NCBI RefSeq assembly: GCF_001028625.1
Contig: NZ_CP011805.1
Span: 1,488,001-1,552,000 of the forward strand
Length of the DNA: 64,000 nt
From: Pelagerythrobacter marensis
GTDB taxonomy: Bacteria > Pseudomonadota > Alphaproteobacteria > Sphingomonadales > Sphingomonadaceae
Direction: 5' to 3'
Made by a program: the position numbers and the translations under genes. The notes beneath the pieces are model-generated. The model was given only the letters and a program-made list of their open reading frames with translations, did no database searches and had not been told where the DNA came from. Shown here piece after piece: positions 1-8,154 of this stretch; positions within the stretch are counted from its first letter, which is position 1, and each line of letters starts with the position of its first letter.

Positions 1-414
1 GTGTTCGCCGAGAGGCTCGAGCTCTTCCCGCAAGGTTGCGCGATCCTTGAGTGCAATGGCGAGGTGGCGGGCTATCACATTGCGCACCCCGGTCGGTTCG
101 GCGAGCCCGTTCCCCTCGATCATTTTCTGGGATCGATACCCGACGACGCCGACGTTCTCTACCTCCATGAAATCGCCCTCTTGCCTGCCGCCAGAGGGAG
201 CGGCGCAGCTAGCGCAGCGGTGACGAACCTCAAGAAGCTCGCCCAACGCTACGACTACGACAGGCTTGCCCTTGTTTCGGTCAATCAGACTTCGGGGTTC
301 TGGCGGGGGCAAGGCTTCGAACCCGAAACCGGCGAGACGATCAACCGGCAACTCGCCGGCTACGGCGGCGAAAGCTCCTACATGGTCTGCGATCTGGGAA
401 AATCTCTACCTTGA
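1..414 (+). CDS. GNAT family N-acetyltransferase (5' end may lie outside window)
   Basis: The frame is open to the left edge, so the GTG at base 1 need not be the real start. The 137 visible residues carry the acetyl-CoA-binding strand and loop around residues 54-70 (LHEIALLPAARGSG) and the later SGFWRGQGF segment typical of GNAT enzymes, which move an acetyl group from acetyl-CoA to an amine. The substrate cannot be told from sequence. It converges on copB with a 60-bp gap. Similar acetyltransferases are frequent passengers beside copper genes, but a role in metal resistance is only a guess. Confidence 0.7.
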   Translation: MFAERLELFPQGCAILECNGEVAGYHIAHPGRFGEPVPLDHFLGSIPDDADVLYLHEIALLPAARGSGAASAAVTNLKKLAQRYDYDRLALVSVNQTSGFWRGQGFEPETGETINRQLAGYGGESSYMVCDLGKSLP

Positions 415-474
415 TGGCACACAGTCGGACTGGTTGCCGCGGATACATCACTCAACAGCGGCGGTCGTTGGTGT

Positions 475-1599
475 CTAGAACCAGAACCGCACACCGATCA
501 CGTAGTTCGTGACGTTGGGATCCTCGCCCTCAGCACGGGCATAATCTGCACTCTGGCCGATTCGCCATTCCTGATCGATTCCGATGTAGGGAGCGAACTC
601 GCGGGCGAAGTGATATCGCAGACGCACCCCAGCTTCGATGCTGTCTAACCCCGCACCGATGCCGAGCTCGGGCACGTCCTGTGCCGAGAACGACGCTTCC
701 ACTCGCGGCTGGACGACCAGCCGCTGCGTAATGCGCTGGTCGAGTTCGGCCTCCACGCGTGCGGTAAGGTCGCCCTGGTCGGACAGGAATGCGGCGGCGT
801 CGATCTCAAAGAGGTAGGGCGCCAAACCCTGAATACCCACGACAGCATAGGTGCGGTCCATCGGGGCGAAGTCCTGTCGGATACCCGCCTGGAAATCGAA
901 GAAGGGAGCGATGGCACGGCTGTATAGCGCCTGCACTTCGGCGCCTTCTATCTCTTCGCCGAAGCTGCCCTCGCCTTCCGACTTGAACCAGAACTTGTCG
1001 AGATCGCCGCCGTAGTATACCTGCAGGTCGAACAGGTAGCCATCGGCGTCTTCGTGGGCACGATACTCGAGACGGTCGCCTTGGAACCAGAAATACTGCT
1101 GGCCGCCTTGCTCATGGCGCAGGCGTTCGCGGGCTTCGTCCATCGCCTCGGCGCCCCAATAAGCGTCCGCGGCCTTCGCCGGACCCGAACCCGCCGAGGC
1201 AGGGGGTGGTCCTGAGGGAATTTCCATCGCCATGTCGTCATGCGCCATGGTCGAATGGTCCACCTGTTCGCCGGTTGCCTGCCCGTTCGGACCCGGTTCC
1301 TGGCCCATGCTCGAATGGTCCATCGACGAATGTTCCATAGTCGAGTGGTCCATAGTCGAGTGGTCCATCTGGGAATGGTCCGTGCCGCTATGATCATCGG
1401 ATTGCTGCTCGCTCGGCGCGCAGGAACCTTCGGGAACTGCGTGGCCCATCGCACGGTGCCGTTCGGCTTCCGCTTCGCACGCGTTCTGTTCCTGTGTCGA
1501 GGGGGACTCGGTCTCCCGGCCGGAAGTGGAGTGGCCTTGATGCTGCGCGAAAGCCGGCGACGCCGCCCCGACGAGCAGGATTGCGATCAGATACTTCAT
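475..1599 (-). CDS. copB: Copper resistance outer membrane protein CopB
   Basis: The 374-residue protein has a signal peptide (residues 1-18, ending AFAQ), then a His/Met-rich copper-binding region with repeated HS(T/S)MDHS units (about residues 70-125), then the conserved CopB beta-barrel domain (about 165-374) ending in the aromatic VRFWF typical of outer membrane proteins. CopB is thought to bind or exclude copper at the outer membrane together with periplasmic CopA. Its ATG overlaps the copA stop codon by 4 bp, so the two are translationally coupled with copA first. The Met/His repeats are the most variable part of the family; the barrel is a good match. Confidence 0.92.
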   Translation of the reverse strand: MKYLIAILLVGAASPAFAQHQGHSTSGRETESPSTQEQNACEAEAERHRAMGHAVPEGSCAPSEQQSDDHSGTDHSQMDHSTMDHSTMEHSSMDHSSMGQEPGPNGQATGEQVDHSTMAHDDMAMEIPSGPPPASAGSGPAKAADAYWGAEAMDEARERLRHEQGGQQYFWFQGDRLEYRAHEDADGYLFDLQVYYGGDLDKFWFKSEGEGSFGEEIEGAEVQALYSRAIAPFFDFQAGIRQDFAPMDRTYAVVGIQGLAPYLFEIDAAAFLSDQGDLTARVEAELDQRITQRLVVQPRVEASFSAQDVPELGIGAGLDSIEAGVRLRYHFAREFAPYIGIDQEWRIGQSADYARAEGEDPNVTNYVIGVRFWF

Positions 1600-3443
1600 C
1601 CGCTTTCTCCCACGCGCTTCGCATCCGGCTGGTTGTCTTGCTGGGCCACTGTCACGACCTGGAACATGCCAGCGTGCATGTGGTAGAGAAGGTGGCAGTG
1701 AAACGCCCAGTCGCCGGGCTCATCGGCCGTCAGGTCGAACTGGGCGAAGCCCCCCGGCTGCACGATGACGGTGTGCTTCTGCGGCTGCCGGTCGGCGGGT
1801 GCGCCGTTGACCAGTTCGAAGAAGTGCCCGTGCAGGTGGATCGGGTGCGCCATCATTGTGTTGTTCACCAGCTTGACGCGCACCCGCTCGTTGTATGCAA
1901 AGCGGATCGGCTCGTCGCTGACGGCCGAGAACTTCTGCCCGTCGAACGACCACATGTATCGTTCCATGTTCCCGGTCAGGTGAATCTCCATCTGCCTGGA
2001 CGGCGTCCGAAGATCGTCATTTGGCTCGAGCGCCACGAGATCGCGATAGTTCAGCACCTTGTGCGGCACATCGGCGAGACCGATACCGGGATCGCCCATC
2101 CGGTCCTGCGGGTTCATTGCCACCATGTCGATACCGGGACCGACTTTGACGTCGGCCGGCAAGCGGGAAGTGTCCCGCATATTCATTCCGTCCATCGACA
2201 TCCCTGCCATAGCCCCGTCGCTTGCTTCTCCACCCATGTCCGTTCCACCGGCGGAGCGCTCGCCATAACCCATGGCGCTGTGGTCCATGCCGTCCATGCT
2301 CCCGCCGGAGTCGCCACCATGCGAGCTGTGATCCATTCCGCCCATACCCATGTCGGCCATGGTCAACAGCGGTGGATCCCGCAGTGCCGGGACCGGCGCG
2401 CGTGCACCGGTTCGGCTGGCGAGCGTCGCCACAGCCATGCCCGATCGGTCCATGCTCTCGGCGACGATAGTGTGCGCCTCGCCGGTCGGTTCGACGACGA
2501 TGTCGTAGGTCTCGGCCGTGCCGATCTGAAACTCCTCGACCTCGACCGGCCGGACGTTGAGGCCATCGGCGGCCACTACCCAGAACTTCATGCCCGGAAT
2601 GCGCACGTTGAAGAAGCTCATCGCGCTGCCGTTGATGACCCGGATGCGCACGCGTTGACCGCGAGAGAACAGATATTCGAGATCTTCCTCGGGGCCATGT
2701 CCATTGGCGAGGTAGGTGTAGGTCGACCCCGTCACGTCGAGGATGTCGGTCGGCATCATCCGCATTTCCGCCCACATGCGCCGTTCCTCGCCGGACAGCG
2801 GATAGTCGTCGGTGAGCGTGCGCTGCTGGTAGTTGAAGTAGCCTTCGCCCTTTTTCAGCTTGGACATGATCGTGTGCGGATGCGTCGGCGTGAACTCACT
2901 GAGCAGCATCACGTAGTCGGCATCCGCCTGCACCGGATCGGGTCCGGCAGGATCGATGATGATCGGACCGTAATGGCCGACCTGCTCTTGCAGCCCCGAA
3001 TGGCTGTGCCACCAATAGGTGCCTGCCTGGCGCATGGCGGGCATCTCGTATGTGAAGGTCTGGCCCGGCTTGATACCGGGAAAACTCACGCCCGGCACAC
3101 CATCGAACTGAAACGGCACGAGGAGACCGTGCCAGTGGATCGAGCTGTCCTCGTTGAGCGAGTTGGTGACGTTGAGGTTCACCGGCTCGCCTTCCTTCAG
3201 CCGCACGAGCGGGCCGGGCACGCTTCCGTTCACCGCGACACCCATGCCATGGCGGCCTTGCACGGAGGAATGACCACGCGCGATGGTGAGGTCGATGCTG
3301 CGGCCCGACACCTCGTCGAAACCCTGACGGATAGCGGGACCGCTCATGTTGGCCCCGCGGGCCCAGGCCGGCATCGCCAGCGCACCGGCTCCGAGCACAC
3401 CAGCGCTCAGCAGCCCCCGGCGTGAAACATTCAGTTCGGACAT
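1596..3443 (-). CDS. copA: Copper resistance multicopper oxidase CopA
   Basis: The 615-residue protein begins with a twin-arginine signal (SRRGLLSAG), so it is exported folded to the periplasm. All four copper-ligand blocks of multicopper oxidases are visible: SIHWHGLL, YWWHSHSG, HPIHLHGHFF and AFHCHLLYHMHAGM. A Met/Asp/His-rich insert (MDHSSHGG, MDGMDHSAMG, MDGMNM) sits before the last domain and fits copper binding. CopA oxidises Cu(I) and/or sequesters copper. The ATG at 3443 was chosen because an AGGAG lies 11 nt upstream; an in-frame ATG at 3473 has no clear Shine-Dalgarno and would sit in the operator region. It diverges from csoR and is the first gene of copAB. Confidence 0.95.
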   Translation of the reverse strand: MSELNVSRRGLLSAGVLGAGALAMPAWARGANMSGPAIRQGFDEVSGRSIDLTIARGHSSVQGRHGMGVAVNGSVPGPLVRLKEGEPVNLNVTNSLNEDSSIHWHGLLVPFQFDGVPGVSFPGIKPGQTFTYEMPAMRQAGTYWWHSHSGLQEQVGHYGPIIIDPAGPDPVQADADYVMLLSEFTPTHPHTIMSKLKKGEGYFNYQQRTLTDDYPLSGEERRMWAEMRMMPTDILDVTGSTYTYLANGHGPEEDLEYLFSRGQRVRIRVINGSAMSFFNVRIPGMKFWVVAADGLNVRPVEVEEFQIGTAETYDIVVEPTGEAHTIVAESMDRSGMAVATLASRTGARAPVPALRDPPLLTMADMGMGGMDHSSHGGDSGGSMDGMDHSAMGYGERSAGGTDMGGEASDGAMAGMSMDGMNMRDTSRLPADVKVGPGIDMVAMNPQDRMGDPGIGLADVPHKVLNYRDLVALEPNDDLRTPSRQMEIHLTGNMERYMWSFDGQKFSAVSDEPIRFAYNERVRVKLVNNTMMAHPIHLHGHFFELVNGAPADRQPQKHTVIVQPGGFAQFDLTADEPGDWAFHCHLLYHMHAGMFQVVTVAQQDNQPDAKRVGESG

Positions 3444-3475
3444 AGGTCTTGCAACTCCTTCTTCGTCGGACATAT

Positions 3476-3515
3476 ATACCCCCACAAGGTATTGCAAGAT
3501 ACCCCGACAGGGTAT
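3476..3515. promoter_or_regulatory. Twin CsoR-type operators between copA and the CsoR-like gene
   Basis: Two 17-bp pseudo-palindromes follow each other with starts 23 bp apart: ATACCCCCACAAGGTAT (3476-3492) and ATACCCCGACAGGGTAT (3499-3515). The form ATACCC-N5-GG(G)TAT matches operators bound by CsoR-family copper repressors. They lie between the divergent copA and csoR starts, so one repressor can silence both directions until copper binds. The second site covers the ATG at 3514, which argues for translation of the repressor from the GTG at 3535. Confidence 0.7.
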
Positions 3516-3534
3516 GGACCCGAAAGGATGGCAT

Positions 3535-3810
3535 GTGACCAAGCCCGACACTTCCCGCATCGTGAACCGCCTGCGCCGGATCGAAGGGCAGGTGCGCGGC
3601 GTCGCGCAGATGGTCGAGGATGATCGGTATTGCATCGATATCCTGACGCAGATCCAAGCGGTGAAAGCCGCGCTAGGGCGTGCAGAGAGCGAAATCCTGA
3701 AACGACATGCAGGCTGCTGTGTGGCAGAGGCCATCGCGAGCGGCGACGCCGAGGAGCAGAAGCAGAAGTTCGGTGAGCTGATCGACCTGTTCGAGAAGGC
3801 CAAACGGTGA
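3535..3810 (+). CDS. csoR: CsoR/RcnR/FrmR family metal-sensing repressor
   Basis: This is a 91-residue all-helical regulator of the DUF156 family, with the conserved segment IVNRLRRIEGQVRG near the N-terminus. The copper ligands fit CsoR: a Cys in DDRYCID and the His-x3-Cys pair in KRHAGCC. It should bind the ATACCC-type palindromes just upstream and release on Cu(I). The GTG at 3535 is preferred (AAGGA 7-8 nt upstream) because the in-frame ATG at 3514 falls inside the second operator. Its stop overlaps the next gene's GTG start (GTGA), so it heads the rightward copper operon. Confidence 0.88.
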   Translation: MTKPDTSRIVNRLRRIEGQVRGVAQMVEDDRYCIDILTQIQAVKAALGRAESEILKRHAGCCVAEAIASGDAEEQKQKFGELIDLFEKAKR

Positions 3811-4421
3811 TTCCAGGGCTGCGCCTCCTTGTCTCGCTTATCCTGCTGACGATCGCCCAGCCCGTTCTCGCTCATGGCCCGGAGCAACACGAGAAGGACC
3901 AGGCTACGCCCGCCGCCGCGACAGCGAACGCGAATGTTTCTCACGAGGTCTCGCCAGCCGTTGGCGCGAAAAAGGAGCAAGGGCATGCAACACGATCCGC
4001 AGAACATCACGAGGCTCAATCGGCATCGATCTGGACGAGGCTGCACCCGGCCACGGTGCATTTCCCGATCGCCTTGCTTCTGATGGCCGCACTGACCGAA
4101 CTTCTTTCCGTCTTCAACCCGGCGCCAGGCTTACGAAGCGCGGTGCGGGTGATGGCCGTGGGCGGTGCCGTCGGTGCCGTAGTCGCCGCGCTCTTCGGAT
4201 GGATCCACACCGGACTCTGGCTTGGGGGCGATGCGACGATGCAGTGGCATCGCTGGACCGGCACGGGATTGGCGATAGCGGCCCCGCTCCCGGCGCTGTT
4301 GTCGCATCGTGCGGACCGCCTTCCCTTCAGGGGGCTGCTGTTCCTGATCGCGATCGTCTTGCTCGCTCAAGGGTATTGGGGCGGCGAACTCGCTCATGGA
4401 TCCAACCATCTGGGATTATGA
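3807..4421 (+). CDS. DUF2231-like membrane protein with His-rich exported segment
   Basis: This is a 204-residue inner membrane protein starting at a GTG overlapping the csoR stop. It has an N-terminal signal or anchor, a periplasmic His/Glu-rich stretch (HGPEQHEK, HATRSAEHHEAQ; residues 22-70) and four hydrophobic segments with HPATVHFPIALLL, the hallmark of DUF2231-type cytochrome/DoxX-like membrane domains. The conserved His residues may bind heme or copper. It is embedded in the copper operon, coupled on both sides by 4-bp overlaps. The molecular function is unknown. Confidence 0.7.
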   Translation: MIPGLRLLVSLILLTIAQPVLAHGPEQHEKDQATPAAATANANVSHEVSPAVGAKKEQGHATRSAEHHEAQSASIWTRLHPATVHFPIALLLMAALTELLSVFNPAPGLRSAVRVMAVGGAVGAVVAALFGWIHTGLWLGGDATMQWHRWTGTGLAIAAPLPALLSHRADRLPFRGLLFLIAIVLLAQGYWGGELAHGSNHLGL

Positions 4422-4813
4422 AAATGCCTGTTCGTTTTTACGCTCTTATCTCCATCGGAACCCTCGCCCTCGCAGCCTGCGGAACCGACGCTGTTTCCGA
4501 GACGGACCAGACTGACCGCGCCGGAGCTACATCATCTACGAAGGATGCGGCAACGCGACCGTTGGATGTCGTGGACACTGCGGCTGATGGCGCCTCGCCT
4601 CCGGCTGCGTCGCAGACGGCCGCTGCGTCGACGCCGGATCCCGCACCCCGGACATCCGCCCGGAATTCGGAAGATCGTTCATCCACGGCACCGGAACCCG
4701 CGCCGAGACCGGCACCGCCAAGTCCCACTCCCACGACCCCGACACCCGATCCTCACGCCGGGCACGATATGTCCGACATGTCAGGACATGATATGGAAGG
4801 AATGCATCAATGA
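4418..4813 (+). CDS. Pro/Thr-rich lipoprotein with His/Met copper-binding tail
   Basis: This 131-residue protein has a lipobox (LALAACG, Cys at about 21), so it is a lipid-anchored envelope protein. A long low-complexity Pro/Ala/Thr/Ser linker (residues 40-110) leads to a short C-terminal tail, HAGHDMSDMSGHDMEGMHQ, rich in His, Met and Asp, which resembles the metal-binding repeats of CopA and CopB. It overlaps both neighbours by ATGA. A periplasmic copper sponge is the natural inference; no catalytic domain is visible. Confidence 0.75.
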   Translation: MKMPVRFYALISIGTLALAACGTDAVSETDQTDRAGATSSTKDAATRPLDVVDTAADGASPPAASQTAAASTPDPAPRTSARNSEDRSSTAPEPAPRPAPPSPTPTTPTPDPHAGHDMSDMSGHDMEGMHQ

Positions 4814-5283
4814 ACCCTCGTTCGACCAGGACCGTCCGCCGCTCGCTCGCCTCCTTCGCGACCATCCTCGTCGCTGCGTGTGCCGGTGTCGCCCAGGCGG
4901 CGACCTTCACCATGTATCGAGATCCAAATTGCGGCTGCTGCCTCGAATGGGCCGATCATATAGAACAGGGCGAGAAGCACGAGGTGAACTCGGTCGACCA
5001 TCTCGACATGGGCGCGGTCAAGACGCAGCATGGCGTTCCCGACGACCTGCGCTCCTGCCATACCATGATCGCCGATGGCTACGTGATCGAAGGCCATGTG
5101 CCCGCTGCCGACGTCGAGCGGTTGCTCGCGGAGCGCCCGGACGGTGTCACCGGCCTCGCCGTTGCGGGTATGCCGATGGGTTCTCCCGGAATGGAGCATG
5201 GCGATCATCGCCAGCCCTATCAGGTCATCGCCTTCGGGTCTGAAGGACGCAGTGTCTGGGCGAACTATCCGGGGAATATGTGA
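4810..5283 (+). CDS. DUF411 periplasmic metal-binding protein
   Basis: This is a 157-residue exported protein with a signal peptide (ends about residue 31, AQA) and the DUF411 core: YRDPNCGCCLEWADHI near residue 40 with a CGCC cluster, SCHTMIADGYVIEGHVP, and a C-terminal GMPMGSPGME segment. DUF411 proteins are repeatedly found in copper and silver resistance loci, and the Cys/Met/His set suggests Cu(I) binding. Start codon ATGA overlaps the lipoprotein stop. Exact role (chaperone or scavenger) is not established. Confidence 0.88.
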   Translation: MNPRSTRTVRRSLASFATILVAACAGVAQAATFTMYRDPNCGCCLEWADHIEQGEKHEVNSVDHLDMGAVKTQHGVPDDLRSCHTMIADGYVIEGHVPAADVERLLAERPDGVTGLAVAGMPMGSPGMEHGDHRQPYQVIAFGSEGRSVWANYPGNM

Positions 5284-6062
5284 TGAGTGATCGGAAACCC
5301 GTCAGCACGTCCGTCAAGACCGCCACCGTATACCGGATGGTGATGCCGGACCATGTGTGCCCCTACGGCATTAAGACGATTGATCTATTGAAGCGTGAAG
5401 GCTTCGAAATCGACGACCATCACCTTGAGACGCGCGAAGAAACCGACGCATTCAAGGCGAAGCACGGCGTGAAGACCACGCCACAGACCTTCATCGGTGG
5501 CGAAAGGATCGGCGGCTACGACGACCTGCGCGAGCATTTTGGTAAATCCGTCCAAAAGGAAGGCGAGACCGGCTACCAGCCGGTCATCGCGATATTCGGC
5601 GTGGCCTTCCTCCTCGGCCTCGCGATCAGCTGGTATGTGTTCGATACTATCTTCACGGTTCAGGCGATCGAGTGGTTCGTCAGCCTGTCGATGGCCCTGC
5701 TTGCGATCCAGAAGCTCCAGGACGTGCGCAGCTTCTCGACCATGTTCCTGAACTACGACCTGCTGGCGCGACGCTGGGTGCCCTACGGCTTCGTCTATCC
5801 GTTTGGCGAGGCGCTTGCTGGCATTTTGATGGTCGCGCATACGCTCCCCATCGTCTCGGTTCCGGTGTCGCTGTTCATTGGCACGGTCGGCGCGGTCAGC
5901 GTCTTCAAGGCGGTCTATATCGACAAGCGTGAATTGAAGTGCGCCTGCGTCGGCGGAAACAGCAACGTGCCCTTGGGCTTCGTCTCGCTGACCGAAAACC
6001 TGTTCATGATCGGCATGGGCCTGTGGATGGGGGCGAAGGCTCTCAACTGGATCGCGATCTAA
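5283..6062 (+). CDS. Glutaredoxin-MauE fusion membrane protein
   Basis: The 259-residue protein has two parts. Residues 15-95 form a glutaredoxin-like fold with DHVCPYGIKTIDLLKREG (a CxxG variant of CPYC) and the TTPQTFIGGERIGGYDDL signature. Residues 100-259 form a four-helix membrane domain of the MauE/DoxX type with an internal KCACVGG motif. Such proteins move reducing power or methylamine-utilisation-type thiol chemistry across the membrane. Here it could keep periplasmic Cys ligands reduced. An in-frame GTG at 5280 overlaps the DUF411 stop; the ATG at 5283 is the simpler choice. Confidence 0.8.
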   Translation: MSDRKPVSTSVKTATVYRMVMPDHVCPYGIKTIDLLKREGFEIDDHHLETREETDAFKAKHGVKTTPQTFIGGERIGGYDDLREHFGKSVQKEGETGYQPVIAIFGVAFLLGLAISWYVFDTIFTVQAIEWFVSLSMALLAIQKLQDVRSFSTMFLNYDLLARRWVPYGFVYPFGEALAGILMVAHTLPIVSVPVSLFIGTVGAVSVFKAVYIDKRELKCACVGGNSNVPLGFVSLTENLFMIGMGLWMGAKALNWIAI

Positions 6063-6078
6063 CTCTAGGGATAGCACG

Positions 6079-6672
6079 ATGAAACATGCGCAAGATGAAA
6101 AGCAGCACGGTGGAGGCAGCAGTTACTGGCGTTTCATGGCGATGGTCTCGACCTCGACCGTCATCATGTTTTTCCTGATGTATGCCAACACCTACGATGC
6201 CGATCACATCTTCTGGAGCGAAACGCGCTTCTGGATGATGTTCGTGATGGGAGCGATGATGATGGTCGTCATGCTGCTCTTCATGTGGGGCATGTATAAG
6301 GACCGGACGAAGAACTTCATCATCCTGGGCGTCGCGGCGATCGTCTTCGCACTCGCTCTCTGGCTTGTGCGCAGTCAGACCACCGTGGACGACGAGGAAT
6401 ACATGGCGGCGATGATTCCGCATCACTCGATCGCGATCATGACCAGCGAGCGCGCCAGCATCAAGGATCCGCGAGTGCGCAAGCTCGCCCATGACATCAT
6501 TCTCGCGCAGCGCCGCGAGATCGCGCAGATGAAGTATCTGATCACCGATATCGAGGAGAACGGCGTGCGGACCGAGGAGCGTCTGCCGGAAGGGATTGAA
6601 TTGCCGGATTCTTCTACGGCGCAATCAACCCCCGCATCCGTCGGAACGCCTGACGAGGGAGTAGCGCAATGA
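6079..6672 (+). CDS. DUF305 membrane protein
   Basis: This 197-residue protein has three predicted membrane helices in the first 95 residues, the second very Met-rich (MMFVMGAMMMVVMLLFMWGM). It is followed by a C-terminal DUF305 helical domain carrying MAAMIPHHSIAIMTS, the family's signature His pair. DUF305 proteins are common in copper islands and may bind metal through these His and Met residues. It follows the Grx-MauE gene by 16 bp and overlaps the next gene by 4 bp. Confidence 0.85.
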   Translation: MKHAQDEKQHGGGSSYWRFMAMVSTSTVIMFFLMYANTYDADHIFWSETRFWMMFVMGAMMMVVMLLFMWGMYKDRTKNFIILGVAAIVFALALWLVRSQTTVDDEEYMAAMIPHHSIAIMTSERASIKDPRVRKLAHDIILAQRREIAQMKYLITDIEENGVRTEERLPEGIELPDSSTAQSTPASVGTPDEGVAQ

Positions 6673-7154
6673 AGGCGAACCTTTTCCTCATCGCCGGACT
6701 GACCGCGACTCTGGCCGCATGCAACCAGAACACAGCGATCGGCAACGACCGCGAAGCGCAGCTCGATCCTCCTGCCGAGGCATCTCCGATCGAACCCGCA
6801 TCCAGTGCGTTGGATGGCGTTGCAACCGCCTTGGTCAAGCCCGAGACGATGACCAACGCCGACATCGCCGCCATAGGCGGCGCGCGGGGGCGCTGCGTGT
6901 TTCGCTTGACCGAGGTGGGCTTCCCCGCCTTCGTATACGAGCAGGACGGCACTGGCTTCATCAAGCTCAACGGGAAGCTGATCCCGGTCGAACCAGTTGG
7001 TCCAGACCGCTACACCAGCGGTGAACTGCTCGTGGTCTCGCGAATACTCGACGACGAAGGGAATGCGGGATTGCGAGCGCAGCAGCTGATCGTGGTTCCG
7101 CCCGGAGCGAAGGACGAGCTCGGCTTCACCGGTTACGTCGACTGCGACCGCTGA
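6669..7154 (+). CDS. Conserved lipoprotein of the copper operon, unknown function
   Basis: This is a 161-residue lipoprotein: signal peptide with lipobox LAACN (Cys at 17), a short acidic linker, and a compact domain of about 100 residues containing GGARGRCVFRLTEVGFPAFVYEQDG and ending with a Cys (YVDCDR). The two Cys residues (in GRCVF and VDCDR) could form a disulphide. It is coupled to the DUF305 gene by an ATGA overlap. I recognise the type from sphingomonad copper loci but cannot assign a reaction. Confidence 0.65.
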   Translation: MKANLFLIAGLTATLAACNQNTAIGNDREAQLDPPAEASPIEPASSALDGVATALVKPETMTNADIAAIGGARGRCVFRLTEVGFPAFVYEQDGTGFIKLNGKLIPVEPVGPDRYTSGELLVVSRILDDEGNAGLRAQQLIVVPPGAKDELGFTGYVDCDR

Positions 7155-7189
7155 TGCTCTGAATCGAACTTCGATCAAGGGCGCGCCGT

Positions 7190-7633
7190 ATGGGAGCAAA
7201 ACTCGACAGACCGGAGGCATGGCTTGCGATCCACGGCTTCCTTGTCGCCTTCGTCTGGGAGATGTTCCAGATGCCTTTTTTCGTATCGGCAGGATTGTCG
7301 GTCTGGCAGGTCACCATGCGCTGCGGTCTCGCTAGTTTCGGCGACGCCGGGATCATGGTGATCGCCTATCTCGGCACTTCTTGGATAAAGAAGGACATGA
7401 CTTGGCTGCAACGTCCCGAACGATTGTCGCTCATTGCCTATCTCGCGATAGGGCTGGCTATCACTGTAGTCGTGGAGTTCGTGGCCGTCCGTGTGCCTTG
7501 GGGGTGGAGGTATTCCGATCTCATGCCCGAAATCTTTGGCATCGGCTTAATACCCTTGCTGATGTGGGTCGTGGTCCCCCTCACCTCACTTGCTCTGACG
7601 GCACGAAGCGCTTGCGCAGACCGAAATGGATAG
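7190..7633 (+). CDS. Small integral membrane protein, unknown
   Basis: This 147-residue protein has four hydrophobic segments (about 14-35, 45-65, 80-100, 115-138). It starts at the ATG preceded by AAGGG and sits 35 bp after the copper-operon lipoprotein on the same strand, so it may be the last gene of that operon. No metal-binding motif stands out. It converges with the MerR-type gene that opens the divalent-metal module. Confidence 0.55.
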   Translation: MGAKLDRPEAWLAIHGFLVAFVWEMFQMPFFVSAGLSVWQVTMRCGLASFGDAGIMVIAYLGTSWIKKDMTWLQRPERLSLIAYLAIGLAITVVVEFVAVRVPWGWRYSDLMPEIFGIGLIPLLMWVVVPLTSLALTARSACADRNG

Positions 7634-7688
7634 GCAGCTGCGTTGCATCGGTAAGAGTCAGTCGAATGTTTTTGCACGCAAGTCGCTA

Positions 7689-8087
7689 TCATCGCGATCG
7701 TCGATGTGACAGGCTTTCGACGATCCGGCAGTCCTTGATCCGATCCGCCTCACAGGACCGCAGTAGATCCTGAAGTTCCTCGTGCAAGGATGTAAGATCG
7801 GCGATCTTCAGCTCGACCTCTTGCATTTGTTGCCTGACAAGTTGATCTACGTCTTCGCACGGATTGTCCTCATGGTCCGAAAGCGCAAGCAACTGGCGGA
7901 CCTGCGCCATGCTGAACCCCAGACCTCTGGCCCTGCGCACGAAAATCAGTGTCGACAGATGGCTATCGGAATAGTCGCGATAGTTGCTGTCGGTTCGGTC
8001 GGCGACGGGGAGGATGCCCTCGCGCTCGTAATAGCGGATCGTCTCCGCCTTTGTGCCGGTGGCTTTTGCAAGTTCTCCGATACGCAT
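7689..8087 (-). CDS. MerR family heavy-metal responsive regulator (CadR/PbrR type)
   Basis: This is a 132-residue MerR protein with an N-terminal winged helix (MRIGELAKATGTKAETIRYY), the dimerisation coiled coil and a metal site formed by C77 (in EDNPCEDV), C112 and C120 (SCEADRIKDC). This is the three-Cys pattern of Cd(II)/Pb(II)/Zn(II) sensors such as CadR and PbrR rather than the Cu sensor CueR. It diverges from the CDF-like gene and should twist the 19-bp-spacer promoter between them into an active form when metal binds. Full length for the family. Confidence 0.88.
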   Translation of the reverse strand: MRIGELAKATGTKAETIRYYEREGILPVADRTDSNYRDYSDSHLSTLIFVRRARGLGFSMAQVRQLLALSDHEDNPCEDVDQLVRQQMQEVELKIADLTSLHEELQDLLRSCEADRIKDCRIVESLSHRRSR

Positions 8088-8090
8088 CGC

Positions 8091-8121
8091 TTGACCTTGT
8101 AGTTGCTACAAGGTGCATATG
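8091..8121 (+). promoter_or_regulatory. MerR-type promoter with 19-bp spacer and operator dyad
   Basis: A -35 TTGACC (8091-8096) and a -10 CATATG (8116-8121) are separated by 19 bp, the overlong spacer typical of MerR-activated promoters. The spacer carries the dyad ACCTTGTAG / CTACAAGGT (8094-8114). It lies between the regulator start and the CDF-like gene, so the regulator probably switches on the divalent-metal genes to its right. Confidence 0.75.
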
Positions 8122-8154
8122 TTCTTGCGACTCGAACGTTGCAAGGAGAGTGGC

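Noticed and set aside
1494..3425. 643-codon plus-strand frame opposite copA
   Set aside because: Antisense shadow: copA shows all multicopper oxidase motifs, and this frame shows none.
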